Assembly: GCF_022921055.1 (NCBI RefSeq)
Contig: NZ_CP095061.1
Span: 2,643,501-2,707,500 of the forward strand
DNA length: 64,000 nucleotides
Direction: 5' to 3'
Source of the DNA: Hymenobacter volaticus
Lineage (GTDB): Bacteria; Bacteroidota; Bacteroidia; Cytophagales; Hymenobacteraceae
Shown piece after piece: positions 37,845 through 46,622 of this stretch. Below the pieces are notes generated by a model, which saw only the letters and a program-made list of their open reading frames with translations, had not been told where the DNA came from and made no database searches. Positions within the stretch are counted from its first letter, which is position 1. Each line of letters starts with the position of its first letter. Both the position numbers and the translations under genes were made by a program.

Positions 37845-38405
37845 TTAACAGCAACCGCCACCAGGGGTGCAGGCCGGGCCTTCCGCCAAAGTAAAAGCCA
37901 TAGGAGCGGTTTCCAACTGCTCTGTCGGTAGGGCTACCTGCTTGGCGGCGGGCGCAATGCAGCACTGGCTGTTGCTGCCGACGGCCTGGTCGTACTCTTC
38001 TTGGTAACGTGGATCATTGAACTCGGCATCTTCGTGGAAATAATATACCTCCCACTCCACCCCGTCCGGGTCGTTCACCCAGAACTTGTCTTGCTTGGCA
38101 TAGCAGCAGTTGGTGCCCATCTCTTCGCGGGCAACTAACCCGGCTTTCTGGGCCACAACCAAGCGCTGCTCCATTTCTTCTACCGTCTCCACCTGAAAGC
38201 CCAGGTGCCCAAAGTTGGACGCCACCCGCTCCGGATTCTCGACAAAAGAAATAATCAACGCAGGCTTGTCGAGCACATACTTGGCATAGCCGCGCCGAAT
38301 TTTAGCGGCGGGCTGCCCGAAAAAAGCGGTGTAGAAATTAACAGTAGCAGTGAGGTCGGACACGTACATCGAGACGTGCATCCGAGGAAAAACAGTTGTA
38401 TCCAT
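37845..38405 (-). CDS. arsI: ArsI/CadI-family metalloenzyme
   Basis: A 186-residue vicinal-oxygen-chelate protein from the ATG at 38405. It has RMHVSMYVSDLTATVNFYTA, FFGQPAAKIRRGYAKYVLD, LGFQVETVEEMEQRL, the vicinal cysteines in TNCCYAKQDKFWVNDPDG that bind trivalent organoarsenicals in ArsI, and WEVYYFHEDAEF. The Cys-rich tail (SNSQCC and a terminal GGGCC) is frequent in this family. ArsI C-As lyase cleaves the C-As bond of trivalent organoarsenicals. CadI-type members instead respond to cadmium, so the annotation is family-level. Confidence 0.88.
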   Translation of the reverse strand: MDTTVFPRMHVSMYVSDLTATVNFYTAFFGQPAAKIRRGYAKYVLDKPALIISFVENPERVASNFGHLGFQVETVEEMEQRLVVAQKAGLVAREEMGTNCCYAKQDKFWVNDPDGVEWEVYYFHEDAEFNDPRYQEEYDQAVGSNSQCCIAPAAKQVALPTEQLETAPMAFTLAEGPACTPGGGCC

Positions 38406-38434
38406 GATGCTAGAGAGTAAAAGAGAAACAAAAA

Positions 38435-38785
38435 TTAGCAGGCGCAAGCGGTGCCAGGGCCACAGGCTGGGTTCGTGGTGGCTTCGATAAAGAAGGCGGC
38501 GAACTGCTGCTGCACTTGGCGTAGCAGTTCGGTGTTCAGGCAGTAGCAGACGGTGAGACCATCAATTTCTCCGCGGATAAGGTCCAGAGCCTTTAGCTCC
38601 TGTAGATGCTGAAAAACTGTAGTGCGAGACAGAGGCAATTCGGCCGCAATGTCGCCGGAAATACAAGTTTGTTTGCTAGCCAAAAGCTGAATAATGGCCA
38701 CCCGGGCTGGATGAGCCAGCGCCTTCGCCACACGGGCCAGTTGCTGTTGCTCGTCAGTAAAGGCGGCGGTCTTGGCGTAGGTCAT
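38435..38785 (-). CDS. arsR: ArsR-family metalloregulator
   Basis: A 116-residue winged-helix repressor from the ATG at 38785. The HTH is [20 protein letters not shown] with [20 protein letters not shown], and the N-terminal helix is [20 protein letters not shown]. Cysteines in KQTCISG and at the C-terminus ([11 protein letters not shown]) can form an arsenite site different from the classical ELCVCDL. It is the first gene of the ars operon and very likely represses it, as judged by the palindrome at 38802-38821 just upstream. Confidence 0.92.
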   Translation of the reverse strand: MTYAKTAAFTDEQQQLARVAKALAHPARVAIIQLLASKQTCISGDIAAELPLSRTTVFQHLQELKALDLIRGEIDGLTVCYCLNTELLRQVQQQFAAFFIEATTNPACGPGTACAC

Positions 38786-38801
38786 AGAAGAAGCAGGAAG
38801 T

Positions 38802-38821
38802 ATGTCGTAAATATACGACAT
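38802..38821. promoter_or_regulatory. ArsR operator candidate
   Basis: ATGTCGTA (38802-38809) and TACGACAT (38814-38821) form a perfect 8-bp inverted repeat with a 4-base spacer, beginning 16 bp before the arsR ATG. A further partial TTTACGACATAAC copy follows at 38834-38846. This is the position and form expected for an ArsR-family operator. Confidence 0.7.
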
Positions 38822-39111
38822 ACTGTGACGCATGTTTACGACATAACAAATTATTTTATCTAGGCTTATTTCTGAAACCAGCTTCTTCGCATGCCAACCG
38901 GGGTGCGGATTCAAGGAAAAAAAGCCCTTTCTTCTAAACGAGTGGGCATTGTCTGCTGTCCGTTTCAGCAAGAATCTCATGCCTAGCTGCACTGCGGAAG
39001 GCCTGCAAGAAGCCGAGGAGCTTGCCCTGATAAACCAACGCGGACCAAAAGAGTGCGTATGCAACAGGGCGTCGTAGAGTGCGGCGGCTGTTACCCGCTT
39101 CGCTATTCGGC

Positions 39112-40041
39112 ATGCATAGAACCTTAGAAATCACTGTCCCCACGACCACAACCGATGCGCTGTGTCATGAATTGACTGATCTTGACTCTGTAATTGGGTT
39201 GAGCGTGCAGCGGGGTGCCTCTTGGAAGCCGCCTGGCGACGTATTGATTGTTCACGTACTGAACCGGGGCGCCGATGAGGTGCTACGCCGGGTTGGGGCC
39301 GCCGTATCTGACAAGAACGCGTTGAGCGTAGTTACGAGTGAAGTAGCTAGTATCATCTCGCCACAGTCCTACAAAACCGTCGATAACGACCGTGACGAGG
39401 CCATTTGGGAGGAAATGGAAAGCGGCTTGCGCCACCAAGGACGCATTACACCCAACTATTTGCTTTTGATGGCCTTAGGTGGCATAATTGCGGCCGTGGG
39501 GCTGGTGTCGGAGCCGGTGCCGCAGGCGGTAGCTTTCGTGGCTTCGGCTATTATCGCGCCGGGCTTCGACCCTATGACCAAGGTTTCGCTAGGGTTGGTC
39601 CTGCAACGTTGGCGACTGGTCGGCCGAGGGCTGGTTTCTGCTTTGGCTGGCTACGCCATATTGGTGCTAATGGCGGGCCTGACAATGGCACTACTCGTGG
39701 CGGTGGGCGAAACCAGTGCAAGTGCCTTGGTCACCAACCCGGAGGTAGAACACTTGCAACACCCCAAGTGGATGGAACTGCTAGTGGCCGCGGCCGGAGC
39801 ACTGGCGGGTGTAGTGATGCTGGCCGCTTTCCGACGCAGTTTCCAGGCCGGCCCCCTGATTGCCATGGCCTTTATCCCGGCGGCAGCTTTGATAGGCGCC
39901 GGCTTGGCGGTAGGGCGAGTGGACTTGGCGCGCGAAGGGCTAGAACGGTTTTTGGCTGACTGGGGCTTTATTGTAGCCCTTGGAGTGCCCTTCTTGTGGC
40001 TAAAGCAGCATTTTCTGCACAAGCGCGAGCCCCTGGTATAA
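39112..40041 (+). CDS. DUF389 membrane protein
   Basis: A 309-residue protein from the ATG at 39112. It has a soluble N-terminal ~110 residues ([38 protein letters not shown]) followed by the DUF389 membrane part: [60 protein letters not shown] and [12 protein letters not shown]. The motif [11 protein letters not shown] is the family signature (often SPLMGPI in others). The function of DUF389 is unknown; some are linked to stress or ion handling. It is divergent from arsR and ends at a T-run terminator. Confidence 0.85.
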   Translation: MHRTLEITVPTTTTDALCHELTDLDSVIGLSVQRGASWKPPGDVLIVHVLNRGADEVLRRVGAAVSDKNALSVVTSEVASIISPQSYKTVDNDRDEAIWEEMESGLRHQGRITPNYLLLMALGGIIAAVGLVSEPVPQAVAFVASAIIAPGFDPMTKVSLGLVLQRWRLVGRGLVSALAGYAILVLMAGLTMALLVAVGETSASALVTNPEVEHLQHPKWMELLVAAAGALAGVVMLAAFRRSFQAGPLIAMAFIPAAALIGAGLAVGRVDLAREGLERFLADWGFIVALGVPFLWLKQHFLHKREPLV

Positions 40042-40084
40042 AGCAGCACCGTTTCCCGAAAGGAGCTTTGACGGCTTCCTACCT

Positions 40085-40125
40085 CACAAAAAAAAGCCTC
40101 ATCGAAAGACGAGGTTTTTTTTGTG
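40085..40125. terminator. Terminator between convergent genes
   Basis: CACAAAAAAAAGCCTC pairs with GAGGTTTTTTTTGTG around ATCGAAAGAC (one A-C mismatch near the loop). The A and T runs on both sides let it serve both convergent genes. Confidence 0.85.
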
Positions 40126-40199
40126 AATATTTATTCTGTTGCGAGCAACAGGAAATGAAGTGCGAAGCAAATAGGAAGCAGTGTTGCACTGCCTGAGCC

Positions 40200-40961
40200 T
40201 TACTGCTGCGACTCTAGCCGCTTCAGTTCTTGGTAGGTCTTCTGCGACTTTTTGTACTGATTATTTATTATCGAGCGGATAGAGCCAGTCAACGAGTGGT
40301 CTTCAAGCGCTTCCTCATAGGCAGCTATGGCCCACTGCTCGCCGTGGATGTTAGTGGCGAGAATGGCTTTCTCGTCGTGCCCCGTTACGGCGGCTGTAGC
40401 TTCCATCAGGCGGCGGTAGAGTTTGCCTTTGAGGGTGGTGCTCGATTCGCGCTGGCCATCAATGCGTACCAACACGTTGTTGAGCTCATCGGCAAACCGC
40501 TGGCTCTGGCTGGCTAGCTGCTGATAGTAGTTGCGCAGTTGCTGATCCTTGCTTTCTTCAGCGGCTTTGTGGTATCCTTCCACCCGGTCGTTGACGAAAT
40601 GCAGGAGTTCGTGCAAGGTATCAGCTTGTTTGTTGTGGCTTTTACCGCCGCGGGCTAGTAAGCCTACCCCGATCAACACTAAAGCGCCGCCTAGCACCTT
40701 CTCGGTGGTGGTGAGCTTGTTGAAGCTAGTGGCGACTTTCGTACCGGTTTGTTTTACGGATGGAGGCAATTTGTCGACTAAGCCGGTTACGCCTTCTTTG
40801 GAGAATGTTTGCTTGGCTTGGTCTACGAGAGGCTGTACTTTGTCTACTAGGGGCTGTACTTGGTCAAGTAAAGACGAGTTGGCAGCTTGGTCGTTGGCGG
40901 TAGAATCAGCACCTGTGTTATCAGGAGCGCCGGACGAATTGGGTTGCTGAGGTTGCTTCAT
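40200..40961 (-). CDS. PA2169-type four-helix-bundle (ferritin-like) protein
   Basis: A 253-residue protein from the ATG at 40961; upstream in-frame starts would add up to 32 residues of doubtful coding. The N-terminus has a Gln/Pro-rich segment with repeated VQPLVDKVQPLVDQ, then a single membrane-like segment (VLGGALVLIGVGLLA) at ~100. The C-terminal 130 residues are the DUF2383-like four-helix bundle: TLHELLHFVNDRVEGYHKAA, LRNYYQQLASQSQRFADELN, GEQWAIAAYEEAL. Such proteins are stress-induced in many bacteria, with unknown chemistry. The DUF389 gene is convergent. Confidence 0.75.
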   Translation of the reverse strand: MKQPQQPNSSGAPDNTGADSTANDQAANSSLLDQVQPLVDKVQPLVDQAKQTFSKEGVTGLVDKLPPSVKQTGTKVATSFNKLTTTEKVLGGALVLIGVGLLARGGKSHNKQADTLHELLHFVNDRVEGYHKAAEESKDQQLRNYYQQLASQSQRFADELNNVLVRIDGQRESSTTLKGKLYRRLMEATAAVTGHDEKAILATNIHGEQWAIAAYEEALEDHSLTGSIRSIINNQYKKSQKTYQELKRLESQQ

Positions 40962-41319
40962 AGCAGAAAAGAGGGATAAAAAGGAACAATAGAAAGGCTT
41001 ACGGCTACGGTTGCCTTGGGTTAGGTCGAGCTTCATGATTAACCGGGCATCCAGCATGTAGACCGCCCAAGGAACGGGTAATGCAGCTTCACTTCAACTA
41101 TATAGAGCCACGAAGTACATAGTTAAGGCTATTCTCCTTTTTCCGCCTATCACAACCGATGCCGATACGCTACCGCAAACGGTTGCATATTTCATTGTTT
41201 AACGGGATGCTTATCAGGCTATTATAGCCGAGTGGGAAGAAATATCTTGGATGCAAAGCGGCCGACCTACCTGCCGTTCATTCTCTGTTCCTGTTTCTCC
41301 CACCACAACCCGTTTTACT
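40962..41319. other. Divergent region upstream of the CBM-GH10 gene
   Basis: A 358-bp spacer between the leftward ferritin-like gene and the rightward GH10 gene. It contains the LacI-like site at 41175-41186 and no ORF I would call a gene. Confidence 0.45.
41175..41186. promoter_or_regulatory. LacI-type operator candidate
   Basis: GCAAACGGTTGC is a near-palindrome with the ACGG core and GCAA/TTGC ends. It lies 133 bp before the GH10 start and shares the AAACGGTT core with the 26-bp palindrome at 62962-62987, suggesting the same regulator acts on this xylanase. Confidence 0.35.
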
Positions 41320-43198
41320 ATGCTTCGACATAGACTTCGCTTTCTATTTCTTCCCTTATCCTTGCTTGCCTTCACCGTGCAGGCGCAAAATGCGCCCGTG
41401 CCGCAGCAAGCAGAAGCAGGCACGCTTGGCGCCGATTGGACTACCCCACCCGCCCAAGCCGGAGTGCAGTACGTGACGGTGGTGCCCACCGCTACTATTA
41501 ATTCCAACAACCCGGGTACGGCAGCCCGCATCATCACGTATTCCGTCACGTTTCCCGGCCCCGGCAGCTACGACTTGTACGCTCGGGTTCGGGTAGGCAC
41601 TGGCGGCGCCAACGACGACAGTTTCTACTACGGCAACGGCTTCGGCAACAAAGCAGCCACCGACGACACCAACTGGATTACCGTTAATCAGCTCAACAGC
41701 GTAGGCTATACTGGCGCCAACGATGTGGTGGGCAACGCCGGCGGTGGGCAGCAGCAGGTGTGGAAATGGCTGAACTTATCGACTTTCAACGGTGGGGAAG
41801 CGCCCACTGCTTTCACCGTGACGGCCGGCAACCTCACCCAAACGTTCCAGATTGGCGCCCGCGAAGACGGCCTCGACATCGACAAGTTTGTGTTTGGTAC
41901 TACTGGCCTGTACTTCACGGTAGCTAATCTGGACGCAGGGGCGCAAGGTTCCACCACGCCGCCAACTGTCTTCACGCCCACCGGCCCGCCTATGGCTACG
42001 GGCAAGCCCAAGTTTCTGGGTGGAGTGTACAGCACTCCGCAGAAGCCGTTTTTCAACAACTATTTCAATCAGGTTACGCCCGAGAATGCCGGTAAGTGGG
42101 GCAGTGTGGAAAGCACCCGCAACGTAATGAACTGGACCGAGCTGGATTCGGCTTATGCCTTGGCGCGCACCAAAGGCTACCCCTTCAAAATGCACACCCT
42201 GATTTGGGGCAGCAGCAGCCACTTTGGATAGAAGACCTTCCGGCGGCGGAGCAACTCATGGAAATCAACGAGTGGTTTGCGGCCGTAGCCGCCCGCTACC
42301 CCAACATCACGCAGATCGAGGTAGTAAATGAGGCAACCAACGACCTGCCCCTCAACGGCTCGACCGGCCCCAACGGACCCAACACCCCCGGCAGCGGTGC
42401 CGGCAACTACTACAATGCGCTTGGGGCGCCGGCACTACCGGCTGGGATTGGGTGATTAAATCCTTTGAATTGGCCCGTCAGTATTTCCCAAATGCACAGT
42501 TGATGATCAACGACTACAGCGTGATAAACACCACGTTTAACGTGCAGCGCTACCTAGGCATCGTCAACTTACTGGTGGCCCGCAACCTAGTGGATGGCGT
42601 TGGTATTCAGGGCCACGCGTTTTCCACGCGCGGCGTGCCTGCCACTACGCTGGCTACCAACCTGAGTGTGCTCGCTACGGCTGGCAAGCCCCTTTATATT
42701 ACGGAGTTGGACATCGATGGTGTAAACTCCGCCATGACACCGCAACTCGATGATGCCATTCAGTTAGCTGAATACCAACGCATTTTCCCCACCCTATGGG
42801 AGCATCCGGCGGTGAAGGGCATTACGCTGTGGGGCTACCGACTCGGTCACTGGCGCACCGCACAAGGCGCCTACCTCGTCAACAGCGACAATACCGAGCG
42901 TTCGGCGCTGGTTTGGCTGAAAAATTATGTGCGCACCACTGTGCTGAGCACCAAAGCCAACCAGAATGCTGCGCTTACCCTCTCCCCTAACCCTGCCACC
43001 AATGGCCGTTTCGTGTTGCAAGGCATGGAGAAGGCGCAAACTATTCGAGTGCTCGATTTGAATGGCCGCCTAGTCAAAGAGGTGAAAGGAACTAATCAGA
43101 CGACAACCGAAGTGGCATTGCACGTCTCGCCTGGTTTGTACGTGGTGCAAGTTATCGACGGGTATGGCGTGACGTCTCGCAAACTGCTAGTGGAGTAG
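41320..43198 (+). pseudogene. Secreted CBM-GH10 endo-xylanase with T9SS tail, two frameshifts
   Basis: A ~626-residue modular enzyme from the ATG at 41320: a signal peptide (RLRFLFLPLSLLAFTVQAQ), then a CBM6/35-like beta-sandwich (~residues 25-215, with YSVTFPGPGSYDLYARVRVG). The GH10 catalytic domain (GGVYSTPQKPFFNNYFNQVT, HTLIWGS) carries the acid/base in IEVVNEATND and the nucleophile in LYITELDIDG. It ends in a type A T9SS tail (LSPNPATNGRFVLQG and LYVVQVIDGYGVTSRKLL). The frame breaks near 42218 (one base lost in a GGCAGCAGCAGCC run) and near 42433 (G4, expected G5). Correcting both restores a continuous protein. It would cut the xylan backbone at the cell surface. Confidence 0.85.
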
Positions 43199-43223
43199 GT
43201 CAAGCTAGCGTAACAGTACAATC

Positions 43224-43265
43224 AAACAAGAAGGGCCGCGTCGGATGACGCGGCCCTTCTTGTTT
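43224..43265. terminator. 19-bp hairpin terminator
   Basis: Arms 43224-43242 and 43247-43265 are perfectly complementary (AAGGGCCGCGTC core) with a GGAT tetraloop and flanking A/T runs. It ends the CBM-GH10 gene and can also act on the convergent GH115 gene. Confidence 0.92.
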
Positions 43266-43372
43266 CACCTGCTTTTGTATGGCGGGTGCATTACGACGCA
43301 GCCTCCGTGGTTCTTGTTGAGCACTTTCAGAATAAGTGTATCTGCCGTAGTTGTTAGCAGCACCTCAAAACG

Positions 43373-46042
43373 CTAGCGCTGGCCTACGCTGCCTTTCTCT
43401 TCTTTAGACGTTTTCGAGTTGCCCGAGGCACTTTCTGGCGGCCCCAAATAGCTGGGCTTCACCCCGCCTAAGTTTACCACCAGCTTTTCGAGCACCACGC
43501 CCGGGTCTACGCGCCAGAACTTGAGCACATGCTCGCCGGGCTTCCCCAAAGTGTGCTTCGACTCCTTGATAATGATGTTTTCGGCCACCGCTTTTTCCCA
43601 GGGCCTGTTGCCATTATCGGCCACCATACCGGTGTGCAGGTTGATAATCTGTGGGGCCTCATCGTCGAACGAAACGGCATAGCGCAAACCCTCACCGCCA
43701 ACGAAATTCAGCGTGGGCGCGAGGTAAGCTTGCACGGTTACCGGGCCGGAGCTGGTGAGTTGCACGCGGTACTCTAGGTGCGGCGTATTAGCAGCCGGCA
43801 GCTGGGTGGGCGCGGTAACCGGGAGCGTAGTAACTGCCGAAAGCGTGCGGCCCAAGTCTGGAATGGTCTGCCACTTCGCTACACTACCGTTCACGACCTT
43901 GCTGTAATGCTCGGCATCTATGCTCACATAGCCATCAGCCTCCACAAAACCGGCGCCAGCGGCTACTTTCGGTTGTGGCTTCTGTGCTGACGCCGCCGGG
44001 GTAGCAGCTGGGGCAGTCGTGGCCGTGGGCTGGGTGATGGTTTGCACGGCAGGCATAGCGTTTTTCTCGGGCTGCTGCCAATAGGTGTAGCCGATGTGGG
44101 TTTGGTCCATCATGTGGCTCCACTTGCCGCTAGCTACGGCATGGTAGCGGCTGGTAATTTCCGCGTCTTTGGCGTACAGCGCCTTCACTTTCTCAGCCAG
44201 TTCGTTGGTAGTGGCTTGTCCGTTTTTGGCCGCTTCGTGGTTCTGCGCAACCGTGTAGTACATCTCGTTGAGGTTGGCGCAGGCTTGCACGGGGTGCAGC
44301 ACTAGTTCATAGTAAGCGTCGTGGTACTCAGCTGGCAATTGCTGGTTGATAGCTTCGGCCTGGGTTAGCAGCTGGTTGTAGTCGGCCACCACAGTTTCCC
44401 ATTCGCGGTAGTTGGTTAGGCTGTAGGTCTTCTGGTCGAGTAGTTCGGGCTTGCGCCGGGCGTTGTACTTGGCGTATTTAGCTAGGATGTCGGCAATGCC
44501 GGTGGCGTACTTAGGTCCAAATTGCTTGGCGGCCCACTCCCGGCTATAGTCGTCGAGTTGGTCGGCCCCAATTTTATCTGGGTTCCAAGCGTAATCGAGG
44601 AAGAAGCTGATGGGGAATTCCATGGGCTTGAGGTCGCCCACGTTCACGATCCAGATTTGGTTGGCGCCGTACTCGTGGGCCAGGTGCATCTGCTCCCAGA
44701 TACGGGGAATTGGGTTTGTGTTGAGCCACTTGTAGTTGCGCGGCCCGCCTACGTAGTCAAAGTGGTAGTAGATGCCGTAGCCACCTTTGCGCGGCTTCTC
44801 ACTTAGCTTGGGCAACTTGCGGATGTTGCCCCAGTTGTCGTCGCACAAGAGCAGCGTCACGTCGTCGGGCACGCGCATGCCTTTGTCGTAATACTCCTGC
44901 ACTTCCTTGTAGAGGGCCCAGAGTTGGGGCGTTTGCTCGGCGGGTTTGCCGGTTTCTTCGGCAATGATTTTGCGCTGATCGGCCACGATGCGCTCCAGCA
45001 AGGCAATGTTGCTTTCCTGGCTCATGGGCTCGTCGCCGTCGCCGCGCATCCCGATGCTCACGATGTTTTCCCGCGTGCCCATGCGCTTCATTCCACCGCG
45101 CCAGAACTCCTGCAAAGCGGCGGCGTTGGTTTGGTAGTTCCAGGCGCCTTTGCCAGCGTGCTTCCATTCCTCGTGGGCCCGCGTGAGTGGCTCGTGGTGC
45201 GAGGTACCCATCACAATGCCGTACTCATCGGCCAGCACGGGGTTTTGCGGGTCGTCCACGTTGAACATGTTGCCCCACATAGCAGGCCACAGGTAGTTGC
45301 CTTTCAAGCGCAGAATCAGCTCGAACATGTGCGTGTACATCTTCGAGTTGACGCCGCCGAATTTCTCTTTCGACCAATTTTGCAGTGCCGGCGCTTCATC
45401 GTTGATGAAAATACCGCGGTATTTCACCTTCGGCGTGCCCTGCGAATGGCGGCCTGGCGCTACATACAGCGCCGTTTGCGGCTTGGTCGGCACATCGGCC
45501 CACCAGTACCACGGCGACACGCCAATCTGCTGTGACAAATCATAGATGCCGTAAATAGTACCGCGCTTGTCGCTGCCGGCAATTACCAGCGCGCGCTCTA
45601 CGCCCGGCATCGGCTTTTCCACCACTTGCAGCACAAAGGTTTCCCACTTGCCTGCTACTTGTGAAACGTCGAGCTTCTTGCTTTTTACTAGCCCATCAAT
45701 CAGCGGGCTTTTACCCAACGTTCCTATCAGCACCACTTCGTTACCGGTCGGTGCTTTGTCGGTGGTGAAAGTGGGCGTGAGTTTGGTTACGCGGTTGATG
45801 TCGGCCTGCAAATCGCGGGCGGCTCGTAGCACACCCGGCCAGTCGGAATTGCTGGCAAACAGAGCCGCCGTTTTGCCGGAGGCCGCCAGCGCAAAGCCGC
45901 TTTTGCCTTTCTCAGTTGATACGTAGGTGTCAGTGAGTTTTGTGGCCGGGGTTTGGGCCTGTGCTACAAACGGCACGAGTAGCACCAGCCAGAAACAGCA
46001 GGCAGTGCGGAATCTAGAGTTATGAAAAGGCAGGAGTTTCAT
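43373..46042 (-). CDS. GH115 xylan alpha-glucuronidase
   Basis: An 889-residue exported enzyme from the ATG at 46042; a second ATG lies two codons upstream. The signal peptide includes CFWLVLLVPFVAQAQ. Family blocks are IGVSPWYWWADVPTKPQTAL, KVKYRGIFINDEAPALQNWS, LRLKGNYLWPAMWGNMFNVD, GTSHHEPLTRAHEEWKHAG, IYYHFDYVGGPRNYKWLNTN, QIWIVNVGDLKPMEFPISFF and a GH115_C domain starting GFVEADGYVSIDAEHYS. It debranches glucuronoxylan. The gene is in the main xylan locus and may form a pair of specificities with the copy at 28750. Confidence 0.95.
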   Translation of the reverse strand: MKLLPFHNSRFRTACCFWLVLLVPFVAQAQTPATKLTDTYVSTEKGKSGFALAASGKTAALFASNSDWPGVLRAARDLQADINRVTKLTPTFTTDKAPTGNEVVLIGTLGKSPLIDGLVKSKKLDVSQVAGKWETFVLQVVEKPMPGVERALVIAGSDKRGTIYGIYDLSQQIGVSPWYWWADVPTKPQTALYVAPGRHSQGTPKVKYRGIFINDEAPALQNWSKEKFGGVNSKMYTHMFELILRLKGNYLWPAMWGNMFNVDDPQNPVLADEYGIVMGTSHHEPLTRAHEEWKHAGKGAWNYQTNAAALQEFWRGGMKRMGTRENIVSIGMRGDGDEPMSQESNIALLERIVADQRKIIAEETGKPAEQTPQLWALYKEVQEYYDKGMRVPDDVTLLLCDDNWGNIRKLPKLSEKPRKGGYGIYYHFDYVGGPRNYKWLNTNPIPRIWEQMHLAHEYGANQIWIVNVGDLKPMEFPISFFLDYAWNPDKIGADQLDDYSREWAAKQFGPKYATGIADILAKYAKYNARRKPELLDQKTYSLTNYREWETVVADYNQLLTQAEAINQQLPAEYHDAYYELVLHPVQACANLNEMYYTVAQNHEAAKNGQATTNELAEKVKALYAKDAEITSRYHAVASGKWSHMMDQTHIGYTYWQQPEKNAMPAVQTITQPTATTAPAATPAASAQKPQPKVAAGAGFVEADGYVSIDAEHYSKVVNGSVAKWQTIPDLGRTLSAVTTLPVTAPTQLPAANTPHLEYRVQLTSSGPVTVQAYLAPTLNFVGGEGLRYAVSFDDEAPQIINLHTGMVADNGNRPWEKAVAENIIIKESKHTLGKPGEHVLKFWRVDPGVVLEKLVVNLGGVKPSYLGPPESASGNSKTSKEEKGSVGQR

Positions 46043-46193
46043 CGGCATCAAGTAAAATGGCGCAGCAATGCGAGAACGTAGAATTATTAGAGAAGTAGCG
46101 GCTAGTTTCCCCTTAGGGGCTTAGAGGTGGCTGACCTATCATTGTTTGCCTAGACCGTCCTGCGGAACATGTAGCGCCCCAGGCCTGGGACCG

Positions 46194-46423
46194 AAGCCTC
46201 TGGCGTGCTGACATTGTCACGGTATATCGGTCATGCTAAGCTTGTCGAAGCATCTCGCGTGCTGACGCAGGAATGGTAACGGTCATGCTGAGCGGAGACG
46301 CAGGCGTAGTCGAAGCATCTCGCGGGTTGAGGTTGTAGTACTAATTCAACGATTCAAGCGAGATGCTTCAAATCAGCTCAGCATGACTGATATACCGTGA
46401 CAACGTTAACACGCCAGAGGCTT
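46194..46423. repeat. Palindromic REP/MITE-like element
   Basis: The outer 41 bases at each end are inverted copies (left CCTCTGGCGTG..., right end ...CACGCCAGAGG) with four mismatches. Inside, GTCATGCTGAGCG and AGATGCTTC motifs occur in both orientations, as in dispersed palindromic elements of Cytophagales. No ORF is present. It sits between the GH10 and GH115 genes. Confidence 0.75.
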
Positions 46424-46622
46424 TGGCTTCGTTGCACTGCCCTCAGCATGAAAGTCGCTACTATAACGGCAACACGCGAGATGCTTCGGTCACTGGCTTA
46501 ATGCGCCACATGCTCAGCAAGACCGTTACTTTGGCGACGCCAGCAACGGGAATCAATTACCTCTAGCACCTCCTTGGTAGATACGCAACCGCAACTGAGG
46601 GGAACTAGCGCTTGAGGGGCTT
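46424..46622. repeat. Degenerate second copy of the same repeat family
   Basis: Right after the main element, 46444-46456 (CTCAGCATGAAAG) and 46482-46499 (CGCGAGATGCTTCGGTCA) repeat the inner motifs, followed by ATGCTCAGCAAGACCG at 46509. It looks like a partial, older insertion of the same repeat. No gene lies in this stretch. Confidence 0.5.
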
